Notes: generated from the letters alone by a model not told the origin. Shown: positions 36,291 to 50,200, counted from the stretch's first letter. The stretch: 64,000 nt of DNA from Grifola frondosa (GCA_001683735.1 LUGG01000013.1:744001-808000); one strand, 5' to 3'. Program-made: numbers and translations.

Positions 36291-38640
36291 ATTACCAAAA
36301 AAAAAAGGTGCCGTACATCTGACAATAATAATGAGTTCGTGTCCGAACTTCATAGCGAATGTGATAGCTATTCAGAGCTTTCTCATTCACAATCGCGTGA
36401 GTCATTGATTTGAGTTTCATTGGACTTTCTCTGATTTCTCAAGTCACAACAAGGTTATATAGTGGGGGGATTCCTCAAGTCCACGTCTAAGCTCCACACA
36501 GTCATAGTCATTCCGACTGCTACAGCTTGTTAGTTTTCACATTCCACATTCATCACGCGTATGTTGTTAGTTTGAATTCGCGACAGGTATTTATGTTGTC
36601 CTATAGACATCCTTCAGATCATCCGTGATTCTAGGGTGCACATCCAAGCCATACAACTTGACCACTATAAGAGCCCTGGTTTCGCAAGCCGAACCGAATG
36701 GAGCGCACCGATGCTTTGGCCACTATGAGAAGGAGCCCTCGTTCAGCTGAACAACCCTGTTTTTTTTTACTACTCACACCCTCGGGATAGCAGAGTCTAG
36801 ATCGGGGTATGGTTCCCATGCGCAGCTCCCAACTAATCCGCTCGCTTCTGACCACTGCATGGCAGTCCGTTCATTTGGCCACAATTCATCGAGTACAGCA
36901 TGAGCGCGACTTCGTGGTACAAATTTGCTCGTCTAGGCTCACATGGAGAACATCACGAAGGGCGATAAGATGAGAATCCTGAGGCAGTTTCTTCCATTGA
37001 AGCGCCTCACAGCTATCGCGCTCCAGTACAGCACAACGTGGTGGGCATATCAATCCATCTCGTACTTGTTCCTACATTTATCCTCATATTTGGGAGCGCC
37101 AGACTATCGCAGCCGCGCTCACCCACGACAGGAAGTTGCGTGCCACAGCGAGGTGTTACTGATCTGGCCGCCTTCGATAACTCCCAGAAGCCCAATATGA
37201 TCTTGTGGCTCAGCTACTGGATACAGGAAGGCTAGCCTGGGCCAAGACATCGCACCTGCGTATCACCGATCTGTTATCTCCAACATCATCCAGGACTCCA
37301 TTTTCCTAATCCTGCGACCCCGTTGTGCTAGAGAAGACACTGGCGTGTCAAATCCCCGCCGGACGATATCGGACAGGATCTTCCTCCACGGAATGAACAA
37401 ATGGATTCTTAGAGCCTTTTGGATTCACGTAAACAATGGCCGTCGGATCTGCTTTCGATCTTCACCTTGTCCTGCACGGTGCTCTCGCCTGTCTCAGCGC
37501 TCTCAGGTGCAGGTCAGAAGTCTAGCAACATCGCGTCTGTGCTCCAGAACCTCGACGTTCTATCGATTGGGGCTTGTCAGGAACGTCCTGCGGTGAATTT
37601 TCAGGTGACTAATTCACCTGCCTCACGACGTCATCGCATGGCGATGCTATTCATGAAGTTTATGCGCACGTTCTACGTCCACCCACTGCCACGGGCATTA
37701 TTCGCGCCCTACACGATGTAGTTGTGCTATGCGCGGATCATCTAGCTGATAACAACTTGCTGCCACATAGTGCTTGCAGCGAAGGCAGGCACACGAATCA
37801 ACAAAATCGCGCAGTGATTCTGTCCAATCTTATCTGTGTAAAGTGTTATTATTGCGCGCAATATTACGAACAAACAATACACCGTTTTCCGCTACCCAGA
37901 CAATGGAACTACGAGCCAGTGAAGTCTGGAAGCTGTGCTCCTCAACCCATTTCGCATCGCATCCAGAAGAAATCATCTACTCCAGTAAGAAGTTGTATGA
38001 ACAATGATTTATTCGTCCAAAAGTCGTTCCAAAAATGATGGCATGAAATCGTCAGTTCATCGTAACAATAAACGTGGAGAGGACCGGACGTAGTCCCGCT
38101 CCTTTTCCTTCCACCTGTACACAATCCAAGCGCTCTGCGCCGTGTCCGTGCGGCAATTACAGCAGCCTGGGTGGCCGGGAGGAAGTGAAGTCATGTCTGT
38201 GGAAGTGTAGAGTCGTGGTAAATTGAAGCATATATGTCGTTGGCTGGAGGCGATTTCCGGAATGCACGCCGTCTCACGTCGTAAGATATGACGGAAACAG
38301 CATGGTGCACTGCGGGAAAGATAAACGAGCGTTGGGTGATGACACGAGTGGAGTGTCGGCGGCGATTGTCGGTTATGAGAATGCATTACTGTGTGTAAAT
38401 AATACGGATGTGGATGAAGTGGTGTGAGAATAATGATGTAGATGATGATGACAGGTGACGATGCAACAGACACAAGAAAAAACAGCACAGCATATTGACA
38501 CAAGAATAATTGATCCAAAAGTACAAGGGTGAGGTGTTCCATGAGCCGGAGGTGTGATAATAGGGAAAGGGGGAAGACCACTCGAGTTCGCGGGTGTGTT
38601 GAACGCCGGGATTTCTAAGACCATATCGGCGAAAGATAGC
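36291..38640. other. No recognised gene
   Basis: It holds an A-rich run near 36,297-36,306 and scattered short frames. A plus-strand frame at 37,038-37,235 has a hydrophobic stretch (VVGISIHLVLVPTFILIFGS), possibly from a decayed membrane protein. The final 600 bp is the 3' flank of the 38641-40146 gene. Confidence 0.35.
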
Positions 38641-40146
38641 TCAATGAGACGCTGCGCTATTCGCACTGTCAATCCGAGCCCCATCGCCGGCCTTGCCGGA
38701 TGCAAGGTGCAGCCATTGCCACCAGCGACTCCTGGCTTTGCTATCTTCGTCCGAGCCATCATCGTCCGCGCCATCAGGAACGCCGAGTCCCTCGATCGTC
38801 GCAAACGAGATATACCCGTCCATAGTCTTGATCTGTGCAGCAGCATGTCGTGCATTGAAAGGCGGGCTTGGAGGAGGCGTCAATGGGCTGGGGCTACCCG
38901 AGGAAGATTTCGAGCCACGGGAAGAGGGCTTCTGAGGAGTGCGCGGTAGGCGCGGCAACGTGTCCAAGCCCGTAGGGCCGGGACGAGATGGTGAGAAGCT
39001 CGTGCGAGTCCTCGCTCTTCCCGCTGGCTGCGTGGGCTTCAAGTCGTTCGACACCTGTGACGTCAGACTCGACTGCAAGGAGGACCGACGATCAGCCATG
39101 TCGATCATGCAACACATTGGGCGACGAGCACTCACATCACCGAAGAAGAAGTCGCCTTCGCCGCTGAGGTTGCGACTGCTCGCCATTGAATTGCCGCTAC
39201 CACTGCCGCCACCGCTACCCACCTGGCTGTCCCCCCGTTCTGTGCTCCTCGTCTTCCGCTCCTGCACCTTTGCGCCCCTCAACACGCCCTCGAGTCTAGT
39301 CCGCAGTACCGCCTCATGGGGCGTCAACAATGCACCGGGCTGATGGGAGCGACGAGGAGACCGCTCGCCGTCCAGCGACGTGCGAGAGACCGCATGCGAC
39401 GCGGACTTCGTGTGCGCATGCGTTCTCCGTGGGACGTTGGGCGACGACTTGCCCGACCGCTGGAGCTGAGGACGCGCGAGAGAGGGGGACATAGCGCTGC
39501 CATACGCAACGCCACCATTTCCATTCTCTTTGTCAAGGCTCTTCCTTCGGTTATCAGACTCGCAGTGATACGCCTGGCCATAGCTGGGGCCATGTCCAGA
39601 CGATGACGACGAAACGGACGCCCCGCTCCGCTCTCGCCAGTACCAGTCGTCATCCGCCTCGTCTTCCTCGTCTGCCATTTCCGCGACGTTGAGCTGGGGG
39701 CTGCGCTCGAAGACGTCGGCGGAGGCATCTGATTGGATTGATGATGAGGTGCTGCGACGATGGCGTCTGCCCTCGCCGGGCGGTGAGGGCATTTGGCAGC
39801 TAGCATTGAACATGTGCGCCACGGTCGACGACAAGTGAGGGCTATGCAGCGGCGGGGAACTGCAGAACGGCGGCGAGCTCGGGAGCGTCGCAAGGTTCAG
39901 CAGTCGTTCTTGCTCTTCTGCACGGCGTAGCGTGTCTCGGAGGAGGCGTTCTGAACGACTTGAGGGGCGGTTCATCGGTGGACGTTGAGGGGATGGGAGT
40001 GAGGGTAACTGGGTAAGAGGTGAGGAAGGCCTCGAGCTGGGACCCGGTCTTGATTCAGAGCGCGGACGTACATTGGAGCTCGGCACTGCAGGGGAGAGAG
40101 GTCGAGGAGATCTGATCGGGGTGGGTGCGTATACCTGCATGGACAT
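38641..40146 (-). CDS. Conserved basidiomycete disordered protein, 501 residues
   Basis: I chose the ATG at 40146 (MSMQVYAPTPIRSPRPLSP) because upstream in-frame sequence looks like leader. The product is rich in Ser, Pro and Arg. It has a short helix (SERLLRDTLRRAEEQERLL), a glutamine-poor acidic patch (ADEEDEADDDWYWRER), a second helix (LLTPHEAVLRTRLEGVLRGA) and a conserved end: LTPPPSPPFNARHAAAQ, then TMDGYISFATIEGLGVP. I recall that last pair from unnamed mushroom proteins. SP/TP sites suggest phosphorylation. No catalytic domain. The frame is intact. A possible 5' UTR intron lies between here and 40,530. Confidence 0.7.
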   Translation of the reverse strand: MSMQVYAPTPIRSPRPLSPAVPSSNVRPRSESRPGPSSRPSSPLTQLPSLPSPQRPPMNRPSSRSERLLRDTLRRAEEQERLLNLATLPSSPPFCSSPPLHSPHLSSTVAHMFNASCQMPSPPGEGRRHRRSTSSSIQSDASADVFERSPQLNVAEMADEEDEADDDWYWRERSGASVSSSSSGHGPSYGQAYHCESDNRRKSLDKENGNGGVAYGSAMSPSLARPQLQRSGKSSPNVPRRTHAHTKSASHAVSRTSLDGERSPRRSHQPGALLTPHEAVLRTRLEGVLRGAKVQERKTRSTERGDSQVGSGGGSGSGNSMASSRNLSGEGDFFFGDVSARRPMCCMIDMADRRSSLQSSLTSQVSNDLKPTQPAGRARTRTSFSPSRPGPTGLDTLPRLPRTPQKPSSRGSKSSSGSPSPLTPPPSPPFNARHAAAQIKTMDGYISFATIEGLGVPDGADDDGSDEDSKARSRWWQWLHLASGKAGDGARIDSANSAASH

Positions 40147-40676
40147 GGCTAAGGTTGGGACTGCGCGTAGTGGTACAAGTCCACGCCTGATTGTAAACGT
40201 TCGTGGCGGTGGGGGCGAAGACCTAGAAGATGTGGCGTGATGGCAAGGTGGAGATGAAGTCAGCACACGAACAACTGGGCAAGAGCTCAGAAAGATGACG
40301 ATGGAAGAGAGGGACGAAATGCGGTGAAGAGGGAGTGAAATGGGAATGCATGAGTGGGGAGAAGAACACAGCGCATAAACAAAGATGCTGCGCTCGGGCT
40401 CGCGATGCGCACCGGTCCAGACACCGGTCAGCAGAACTTTGGAAGCGGAGAAAGTTACGAAAACGGATGCGGGACCAAACGCAAAACACACTCAAACCGG
40501 TCTGAATAGAGGTCTAAGATACGGGAACTTACCTATGAGAACGCGACGCGTACGAGTGTGGTGAATGCGACGGTGTTGAGGGTTCGAGAGGAGGAGAGAC
40601 TACTCGCAAAGGTGAACCAATGCAGGCGAGGGAACGAAATGAAGCCGGAGGGGTAAAATATGGCGACGACTTATTT

Positions 40677-41306
40677 CTAATGGCACGCGCTGTGTGAAAT
40701 TGGCGCTGTGGGTAGATGAAGTGGAGAAGCACGGAGATTGTGAGGAAAGGGAAGGGAAGAAGGCAAGATGTACGACGACGGAGGAGATACTTCAGCTAAG
40801 AGCAATGGTGTCAGATGCCTACTGGGACTGCGTTCACTGCCGGCGTGTTGGCTCTGATGGGTCTGGAATCCTGGTGTCTGTCGCCCCAAATCCGAAGCGC
40901 GGAAGGCCGGGCAGGCCTCGTTGCAGGAGGATAAGCCCACGTCTGAGTAACTTCGGTCTTTAGCACGAGGGGCAGAACTATTGGAATATGCGTGTGCTGA
41001 AACGCGACGAGCGTCGTGACCTTCGGCGTGACGGTAATGGGATGGGATTGGAATTCGAACCCTACTGCCAGAAATATACGGATTCTTTGACGAGCTAGGC
41101 AACGAATCCTGATGTTCCCAGCACGAAGAGCGGAGCCTGCTTCCGCTGCTGCTGGTCGGGCTGTGACGAATTGGATGCCCTGTGGATGTACCGGTGTGGG
41201 AAGTGCATGGCTTCAAGCCCTGCCGAGCGTCGGTCCGGTACTCATAACGGGCTCGAGGCGGGCGGACTGGCGATGGCAAGGCAGATATGGACGAGACGCT
41301 GCTCAT
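40677..41306 (-). CDS. Uncharacterised Ser-rich open frame, 209 codons
   Basis: Begins MSSVSSISALPSPVRPPRAR. Ser, Pro, His and Arg dominate and no domain is recognised. It lies just upstream of the 38641-40146 gene on the same strand, so it could be an upstream exon of that gene, a separate small gene or a chance frame in GC-rich DNA. Confidence 0.35.
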   Translation of the reverse strand: MSSVSSISALPSPVRPPRARYEYRTDARQGLKPCTSHTGTSTGHPIRHSPTSSSGSRLRSSCWEHQDSLPSSSKNPYISGSRVRIPIPSHYRHAEGHDARRVSAHAYSNSSAPRAKDRSYSDVGLSSCNEACPAFRASDLGRQTPGFQTHQSQHAGSERSPSRHLTPLLLAEVSPPSSYILPSSLPFPHNLRASPLHLPTAPISHSACH

Positions 41307-44300
41307 AGCCTTGAATTAATAGCGAGGTTCGCTGGGTTCAAAGTCGAGGTGTGCCGGCTACACGAGGCGGGAGATTTGCGCGCAGGTGCCGGAAACGCGC
41401 AAAACGCACTTCTCGTCGTGTCTCGGATCAGGCTCGTTGGTGCTGACACCGTCAGAGTCGTGGCCGTCGTCGTCGGAGAGGGGCTGTTAGTTGAGGGGAA
41501 TGTCCAGAGGACTTGACGGGATTTCCTGACCCCATTATGCAGAGGTCCGCTACACAAACAAATCACAATATTTAGCACACCCCGTTTCAAGGACTTCAAA
41601 GTCTAGAACTCCGCTGTCGCGGACAGCGTAACGCGGTGCTCTTGCCAACCAATCGTAGCGCGTCTATCACCAGCGTGACATATTATTCATTTGTGTAAAT
41701 TGCTTTTTCACTTAATTTCTTTATTCTGGCATACAAAATACCCCGCAGTAACGTCCCGGACTGTGATATGTTAACTTAATTTACTATCGTCACGGGCAAG
41801 TGAGTGTCAGCCGCAACTCTTCCGCACGGTTAGTATCGTCGCGCCTCGCCGAAAATGCCACGACCCCAAAATTCATTGGTTATAGCCTCCGCAGAATGAC
41901 AAAAGAGGACAAAAGAGGCCGAGGTAATGGTCTAGATTCCCCGCCGAACACCGAGGATTTCAGTTTGTTGATCTCGAGAATATTCGTATCTGTAATTTGA
42001 ACTCCGACCGGCCGTCACCGATAGCCACCGTATCCCGATCGTCGCGCTTGTTGTCTTGATTCCGCATGCTCTTCAGGCTGACGTTGTTCTTTGCTGCATG
42101 CTCTCGGCGACAATGCAGAATGCGTGAATTTCCCCGTAATATTCCATCACATGCATCTTGTCTTCCACCCGAGTTCGGATCTACACTTTTCGTCAAGTGA
42201 CCAAATACTTTTGACGGAGAGGCTTACGAGGAGATACAGCTCTCTATCCGAGCGGTGACCACTGGCACAATTGCGCATGCTATCGGGAGGAGCAAGCACA
42301 TTCTGTGCTGTCTACTTATAACGCAGTGCAACGAATATGTCAATTCGTTTTCCATGCTAAACCGGACGGAACCACGACAGGAATCTACCAACCGCTTTAT
42401 GCGCTCATAGTCTTTATACGGCACCCCACTTGCTATGCATGGTCAGAATGATCTGTCTCTTCCAGTCCAATGTCCCTGGAACCCGCATCATTATTTCATA
42501 ATGCAGCGCGCAGCCATCGTGTGATGGTACCGGAGAGCTCCCATGATCAAGCTCCCTACAGCTCCGCGGAGGCTACATGACACTACAGGCCCGAGTGCAC
42601 TCTGACGTCCACAAGACGTCTATAAGACGTCTATCGCTGTAGAAAACCTCCGACCAATCAGACACCTCCGGCCTACACGTCATGACAGAGACATTTCCGC
42701 GTCTGGTTATATCAGATAGATCATCCGACTCGGAAGATGTGCTTTGGCTCACAGCGCGTAGCATGTTCGAGTCAGCGCCAAATCTCATCATCTCGTCAGG
42801 CTGCCTTACCTAGTCTGTGTGTTCACTTCAGGATTCTGCTTCATCTCACCCAAGTCAGTCCTCTCTGGTCTCGACTCGGTGAGGAACGGGCGAGTGATGC
42901 GGCAGATCAAACCAATGGCACGACCCGCTGCGGCAGATCGTTTGGAGCTCTGTGACCTCATTAGTTTCTAAACCTGTGGCCTTCTCGAAGTCCGGGAAGC
43001 ACCATGCTGTGTTTAGACCCAGCGCGTTGTTTTGGCTGACGCCTCGACACGCGACCAACTTACACTGGTGTGTATATTCCTCGTGTGATGGATTGCAACT
43101 GACTGGCTGCGCATTTTAGACGTCGATTCACGGCAGGCCGTCCGGACGGGGCGCTCGCTCGACTCCAACACCAGCTCGATTGCACTATACCAGTTGCCGA
43201 CACATTCGACGTCCACAGAGCGTGTTAAAGCTTACCATTTGCTTTACGGTCATTGGAGCAAACCTCATCCGACTTGGATCGGAGACATTCTGTGCGATAT
43301 CAGTTCACGTGATCACCTACTGGCGATCGCAATGGCCCGACTTCGTCTGCGTTCTGGCGACATGCTCTAATCTTGCTAGCCGCTTCGTGTGTAGCATTGT
43401 TTCGAAAGGAGGCCGGTCGATTAAATGGATGCCAGCCAGGCACGAGGACCCCATACCCTCCCGATTGCGTTTACATCTGCACCGCATACCAACGAAATTT
43501 TAGGGATCCAGTGCAGTCTCATATTCTGGTTGCTTCTTCTGTGAAATGGCGTTACAGTGATTCCCGGAGTGCATCATACAATGAAGTGCGAAGATGCTCA
43601 ACGGCCTAGGTGGCCGCATATACTTGCCTTTCTTGGACTGCTTACTTACCGTCTCGTCATGGGCCGATAACAGCAAATGTCCCTCACAGTGCAGTCTGTT
43701 CGTCTCCAACGCTACTGCCCTTAGACCTGCAGACTTGGTGCCCTTTTCTGTTCATTCGCTGGCTCACTTGAGAAGATCACTTGCTCGGATGTTCTGATCA
43801 GCGCAGGTCACCCTGCATTGACATTCTTCTGGACATCTCACGTTTGGAACAATACGCCACATTTCCCATATAGTGATCTAGGCAGGATAATTGCTGCTAG
43901 AAGTTAGAACTGACCACTTGAGTCCTCTCATTTGTTCGCCTCTCTCCCGCTTGTCAAATAGTGGCTGTATGCCGCAGTCGAGAATGCCTGAATGTTCTGA
44001 TCGGTGATGTTCATGCGTTCGCTCCTCCCAGCGGTCAACCGCCTCGCGGACGTATCTAATTCAAGGCATGCCACAATTCTCATGAACAATGTGAGATATC
44101 GAACCATTCGCGTCCCCATGACTCACAGGCTGTGTATCATGTCAGGAATCGAGGTCACACGAGTGTATGCGATGACTGCCTGCCTCGACAGTTCTTTAGA
44201 CGCAGTCGAGGTGAAGATCCAGAGCTATGCAGCTCACACGTACTGCGTGCTTTTCGCAGACCCGAAACCTAAACAGATTGCATGGCTGTCGTGCAAATGT

Positions 44301-46741
44301 CTCACTCCACACTCTGATGGGCGGAATTTGCTGTGGGGTTCCACACGTTGTCAAAGAATAGTTTTCGTACGTCGTTCCGTGATGTTCTATGGGTCTGGAA
44401 CCGTCAGTAATCGCATGATGTCTTGGAGCAGACGTCACTGTGCCTTCGTTACCCGAGTGCAACAAGGTATTCAGTCAACTCCGAATGCAGCATGGTTGAC
44501 ACAGAAGCGCCGATCTATGCATGAGTACAACTGAACAGTATGCCCGAGAGCTACGTATTGTGCGCGACTGTCTCACCAAGCGCAACTGGGTGCTAATCAA
44601 TGCTCTTTCTCGCTGACTCAATGGTGTTGTCTGCTCGGAGCGCGCTGATCTGCTGCGGCAGCCCGAACGCAGGAAGGCACGGAATCCATTGGACCGCATG
44701 TCCTCCGTCGTCTCACCCCTGCTCAATATAGACCTAGACCTGGACTCGAGAAACCGCCACGCATCCGTGGGTCTTGCGACTGCCGCCAAGTGACGTCTTC
44801 CGAAGATGCAGTTGTGGTCCGCCATCGTCAAGTGTATCATTGCGTCATTCAGAAGCCCTGACTTCATCAACCGGATCATCTCTTGTGTCTCATGCACACT
44901 CCTTACGGTAAGTTCACGTCGTGCTTCTCACATTTTGCCATTCACTCACGAAGACACGTGAGCGCAGCATGATATTTCGGTCGTGCAAGGCCCGCAGTGA
45001 TTGTGTATACCCGTTGAACGGGACAAACGCCGATTTGTCTTAGCAGGCACGGCGACTATTCTGAAGTGCACTACAATGCCGCCGGCCTTCCGCACTGCGT
45101 ACATCTGTCATGCCGATGTGGTGAGTATGCGTGGTGATCAGAGTGAGTGCACACTGTGGCTAACCGCGATGATCAGGTAATGTTCTCATGACCATCAACA
45201 TCCTTGCGTCTACATATTGTACGTAATTGAAGCGCTTTATGGCCTCCTCCACTGATGGGCAATTCGACTTCAGTACGATTAGAGTCTAAATTTCGCAGAG
45301 AATTGGACATATGACACGCATGTGCGGCGTTCATGTCATCGATGGGGCTTACGATGGACAATTGCACTATCCTTTGTTGGTCTCTGGATTACTTCGCCAC
45401 CATCAGAGATCTATCCGTGTCCAGCGACCGCAGTTAGTTACGCAGGCCTTCAGCTGCCTCCTATCACAAGTCGAGCGTGGAATACAAGTCCTTTAATTTT
45501 CACCTTGAGGTGCGAGGATGTGCTTGGTTCTTTGACATCTAGACTTCAATAGGAACATGTGTCCAGGTTGGCTGTAGTCACGCGCTGGTCTCTCCTTGTT
45601 TTGCCTGAACGAACCATTCATGCGACCACGCAATGTCGTAGAAAGGCGCTGGACATCAGCTCACAGACGGTGTGAGTAATTATCTGTCACTGATCTCTCA
45701 TGATTGGTCATTCGTGTGTACATGCTTACAGCGGATTGTAGGAGGTTTGTAGTAACCGGAAATGCTTCAGAGGCACCCACCATGACGTACGAGAGACTCT
45801 TGTGACCCTCACGCGCCTCGAACTTTGGCCGATATTTCGTTTTAGTCTCACGATATGCTTCATGAGGTGTCCTGAAATATTCTTGCACATCGATCACTCG
45901 TCCTGGCCTCTCTCTCTCGCTATCGGTCAGCACCCTTCCAAGACTTCAACTCATTGTCAAGTGCCGAGGTCGTAAAGTCGGAGGCTCGTGCTCGCCCCTT
46001 CATCAAATCCCGACGGTCAGCGATGACGATTAGTACTTCGAAGCCGCTCACTTTAAACACACTCAATCTCGCCGACCAGCATCTACGAATCGTGACGATT
46101 TCTTTTCGTCATTCTGCGCTCTAATCCTCGTCACATTTGCATCGCTGCTAATGCCCCGTAATTGGTGGCATCCGAGTGGAGCACCATCGGTGGAGAATTG
46201 AACTCACTTCTCAACGGGTTCCGGACCTGCGCCGTAGCCCTTGCGTTCTTCCACTTGTTGCGGTGAGCTCTGGGCCCGGTGAGTCTCCCGGGTAATATTT
46301 ACGAATGCATTGCTGATTATTGTTCGTTTGCATTGGGTGTGCATATTACGAATACGAACAGCATGAAATCCCTGTCACGGTGTTGCTCTCATAATATTGG
46401 CCTCATCTAGAGATCGTCGTTTACCTTTTCGATCAACACCTATATCGATTGCAAAGTGATCTTGACCTTGGCATCTGACTCCATCTAATCTCGCCACGCT
46501 GCCAGGTTTGGCAGTCCTCTAGAGGTTGAACTTGCAAGACATTCGAGTGAAGTTCGCGGTTTCACCGTTACCTACCATGAGACACCGCTTATAGATAAGT
46601 AGTTACAAATGCCCTCTGGGTCATCCTACTTCATGCCCAGTGAGAACTCGATCTGGCGGGAACTAGGTCTATGTAGTATGAGTGTTTGCCAGGATCGGCC
46701 ATGTAGCTACAGCTAGTCACATATAAATCTAGCTCCGGGTT
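41307..46741. other. About 5 kb without a recognisable gene
   Basis: Frames are short and overlap on both strands. None shows a motif I know. Codon-like periodicity is weak. The DNA may hold decayed coding sequence. It ends at the target duplication of the copia element. Confidence 0.45.
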
Positions 46742-46991
46742 TGTTAGCGTAGGTAGACCGCGACTGTGGCGGTGTGACAGATGTCAGGTGACTCGTGACA
46801 GCGACGGACTTAGATACGATACTTTGGCACACGCACACCTCAGTCTTGTACCATCAGACTGAGGTGAGCGATACGTTTCCTTCTTCTCTTGTAGCGCGCT
46901 CACTCATGTATTGCTAGTTCATATCCTTCACAGGTAGAGTAGCGCGTCAATGCGAGTCTTGTACCATCAGACTGAGTTCATATCCTTCACA
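46742..46991 (+). repeat. 5' LTR of the copia element
   Basis: 250 bp. Inside, CCTCAGTCT and AGACTGAGG form a 9-bp hairpin stem around TGTACCATC. The segment GTCTTGTACCATCAGACTGA and the segment TTCATATCCTTCACA each occur twice, so the LTR has internally duplicated modules. Confidence 0.95.
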
Positions 46992-47005
46992 GGTTATGAG
47001 CCCTG
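46992..47005 (+). promoter_or_regulatory. Primer binding site matching initiator tRNA-Met anticodon arm
   Basis: The 14 bases after the 5' LTR, GGTTATGAGCCCTG, are complementary to CAGGGCUCAUAACC, the anticodon stem and loop of eukaryotic initiator tRNA-Met. Drosophila copia and some fungal copia elements prime from such a cleaved half tRNA rather than from the 3' acceptor end. Confidence 0.8.
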
Positions 47006-47226
47006 CTGTCGCGCACTGACAGTAGCCGGTACATCTTACTCGGAACCGAACCGAACACACTTATTTTCCTTACGGCCTCACTGGACCTGGCACCCAGTGA
47101 GTACTGGGCCCGCGCTGCTTGTCGTAGACGCACCTTTCAGACCGCATATACCGACTCTTCGATCCCCCATAGGGACTGCATATACCCACTCATACCCCAC
47201 ATATACCCACCCATTAGACCACCACC

Positions 47227-50200
47227 ATGGGTGATAACAAGATACTCATGCTCCCTGACTCGCAACACCTCCGGCGCACCAATTGGAGCGAATGGAAGGA
47301 GCGAATCCTGACCATCGTTGAACTACGCGACGTCGGAGGGCACCTCGACGGGACAACGCCGATACCTCAGCCAGTGTCAGCCGGGACCCCCACCCCGTGG
47401 AAGTCACCCTGATCACGGCCTGGCAAGCCAACGACCGACTCGCCAAAGCCCTGATCACCCTCAACGTCGCTGACTTCGACGCGACCGGCATCGAGGCTCG
47501 ATCGAAGACGGCGCAGGAGGTGTGGACAGCGCTGCGCGGGATCCGGGAACCGCAGGGAATCCTCGAGAAGAGGAACGCCTTAGCCAACCTGGAGACATAC
47601 CGAATGCAGGCGGGCAATGACCTCGAAATGCACTGGGACGAGATGCGGCGCCGACTGAAGCAGGCGCGTTCCGCGGGTTGCACCATTACAGGACCCGAAT
47701 TCTCCATTATCATCTGCAACTCAATGCCCATCTCGTACCAACCCTACACGGCTCACCTGCTGCTTGAGCCTGACCCCGACGCGGTCATGTCCTCCATCAC
47801 AGCGATTCAAGGCAACCAGCGGCTACTCACGGGTATTGCGACCAGCCCCGGGACAGTCACGGCGAGCGGTACAGCGGCCGAACCCGGACAGACATCAGCG
47901 TTCGTGGCTACAGGCGGCGGGGGCAGATCCACCGTCGAATGTGAATGGTGTGGGTGGAGAGGGCATACGCGGCCACAGTGCTTCTGCCCAGGCGGAGGGC
48001 GCGCAGGGCAACACCCCAAGACTTGGAAAAATCCACCACGCCCAAGGACGGGGACGCCATGCGACCTCGCCATGAATGCTGCCCTCCTGGCATACGGGCC
48101 ATTGCAGACCCCGCAGCAGCCACAGACGGCCGCCGTGGCAGCACCTACGCCCAGCGCGCCGACGGTCCACATGACTACTTTCTACGACATGTCAGGTTCC
48201 ACCAACCAGCCGAACGCATTCGCGACCAGCATATCCGTCTTCACCACAGCCGTGGAGCGCTCAGCATGTAAAGCCTACGTAGACTCAGGTGCCAGCCATC
48301 ACTTCTTCACGGACCGCGGGCAATTTTCGGACTACGTCGCAATTGAACCTTACGTGGGTAACGCCGCACGCAAAGATGCAGCATTCACCATCATCGGAGT
48401 GGGAACCGTCCGCGCGCAGGTGGACGTAGGGGGAGTACCGTCCCTTGTGACATTCCAGAATGCAGTTCACGCCCCAGATCTCACTGCCAATCTCATCTCG
48501 GTCGCGCACATTGATCGCAGCAGTTGTGACATCGCGATCAAGGGAGGCACCCTGCGCATCGTAAATCCAGCCGGCATTCCGTGCATCGAAGGTCAACTCA
48601 CACACGGGAACCTTTACGAAGTAACGCTGAGCCCAATTGACCCGATCCTGCTTGCCAAACTTCCCCACGTACCCGTAGACCCCACCGCCTTCATGACCAG
48701 ATCGACGTCAAAGGCCGATATCGCCACATGGCACCGACGTTTCGGGCACATCAGCGAGCGGACTGTGCGCCAGATGGCGACAAGCGGGGCAGTGGAAGGG
48801 ATGGATGTGATCGGTGGAGAGCTGCAGGGACGCTGCACCGACTGCATCCAGGGCAAGCTAGCCCGACGCCCGTTCCGCGACTCACATGCCGAGTCTGACG
48901 TCGGCGAGCGAGTGTACATCGATCTCATGTTCTTCGGATCAGAATCCCTCGGCGGAGCGACAGTAGCCCTCACCATCGACGATGGCGCGTCATCCTACCC
49001 GTTCGGTTTCTTACTCAAAACCAAGACGGCCGAGGAGTCTTGCACAGCATTGGCAGCATTCCACAAGAGACTCGAACGCCAGACGGGGAAACCGCTGAAA
49101 ATCATACGGTCCGACAATGGACCCGAATTCTGTAACGCGATATGGGAAAAGTACCTGCGTGAGCATGGTATTGCCCATGAGCCAACCACTCCCTACAACC
49201 CCGAACAAAACGGACGATCCGAGCGCGGGCATCGTACCATCGGGGAGCACGTCCGAGCAATGCTCTATGACGCAAAAGTCCCCGACTTCCTCTGGGGCGA
49301 GGCATTCATGTGCGAGATCTACCTCAAAAGTCTGACTCCGTGCGTACGCCAGAACGGGAGAACCCCTTATGAGAAATATCACGGGAAGGTGCCAAATGTA
49401 TCCCACCTTCGCGCGTTTGGCAGCGTCGCTTGGGCGAAGGTACCGGACGAGCTCCGGACCAAGCTGGAGCCCAAGGCGATACGGTGCATCCTGGTCGGGT
49501 ACACAGAGGACGCTAACTACCGCCTCTGGACCCGCACCATGGTGGACCGCGGGGCCGCATCTTCCGTTCCCGCGACGTCGTCTTCGAGGAAGGTCCGGGA
49601 CACCGCACGCTCGATTCCGAAGGCCAACTCGCCATTGAACACGCCTTTACCAAGGCGCCGTCTGCACCGCCCGCACTACCCGCCGTTGCAGCCACACCCA
49701 CCGTGCCTATCACAGTCCCATCGATACCCGTCGTCGTGCAGCCCCCTGGTGGGGGGATGTCGACGCGGATGATGTGAGCGACGGCGTGGATGAACCCATC
49801 CTCCTAGGAGGCGGGCCACCGCCACTGATACCGCCGGTCCGACGTTCGACCCGATTGGCTAAACCGAGCCGGGCGATCCTAGAGTCAAACGCATCCAACC
49901 AACGCGAGGCGGAGGCCCGGGCACAGGGCGAGCAATGGGCACAGGGCGAAGCGCGAGCGAACCTCGCGACGGCCGACGGCGAAGTCATCGGTAGGTACCT
50001 AGCTTACCTCACTGATACCGACCCAGATCCTACGCCCGACGAACCCACGATCCCGACGGGACTCGAAGGTGGCTCGACACCCAACACTTTCAGAGAAGCG
50101 AACAAAGAACGACCTATTTGGGGACCAGCGATGGATAAAGAAATGCGCGGACTGGAGAAAGTGGGAGCGTGGGCACTGGTACCGAGAGAGAGAGGCATGA

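Noticed and set aside
36297..36306. A-run as the tail of a retroposed gene
   Set aside because: No spliced gene copy or target duplication lies beside it; the run is short.
44000..44900. Facing open frames of 176 and 140 codons
   Set aside because: They overlap partly, have no motif and sit in DNA where similar frames occur on both strands.
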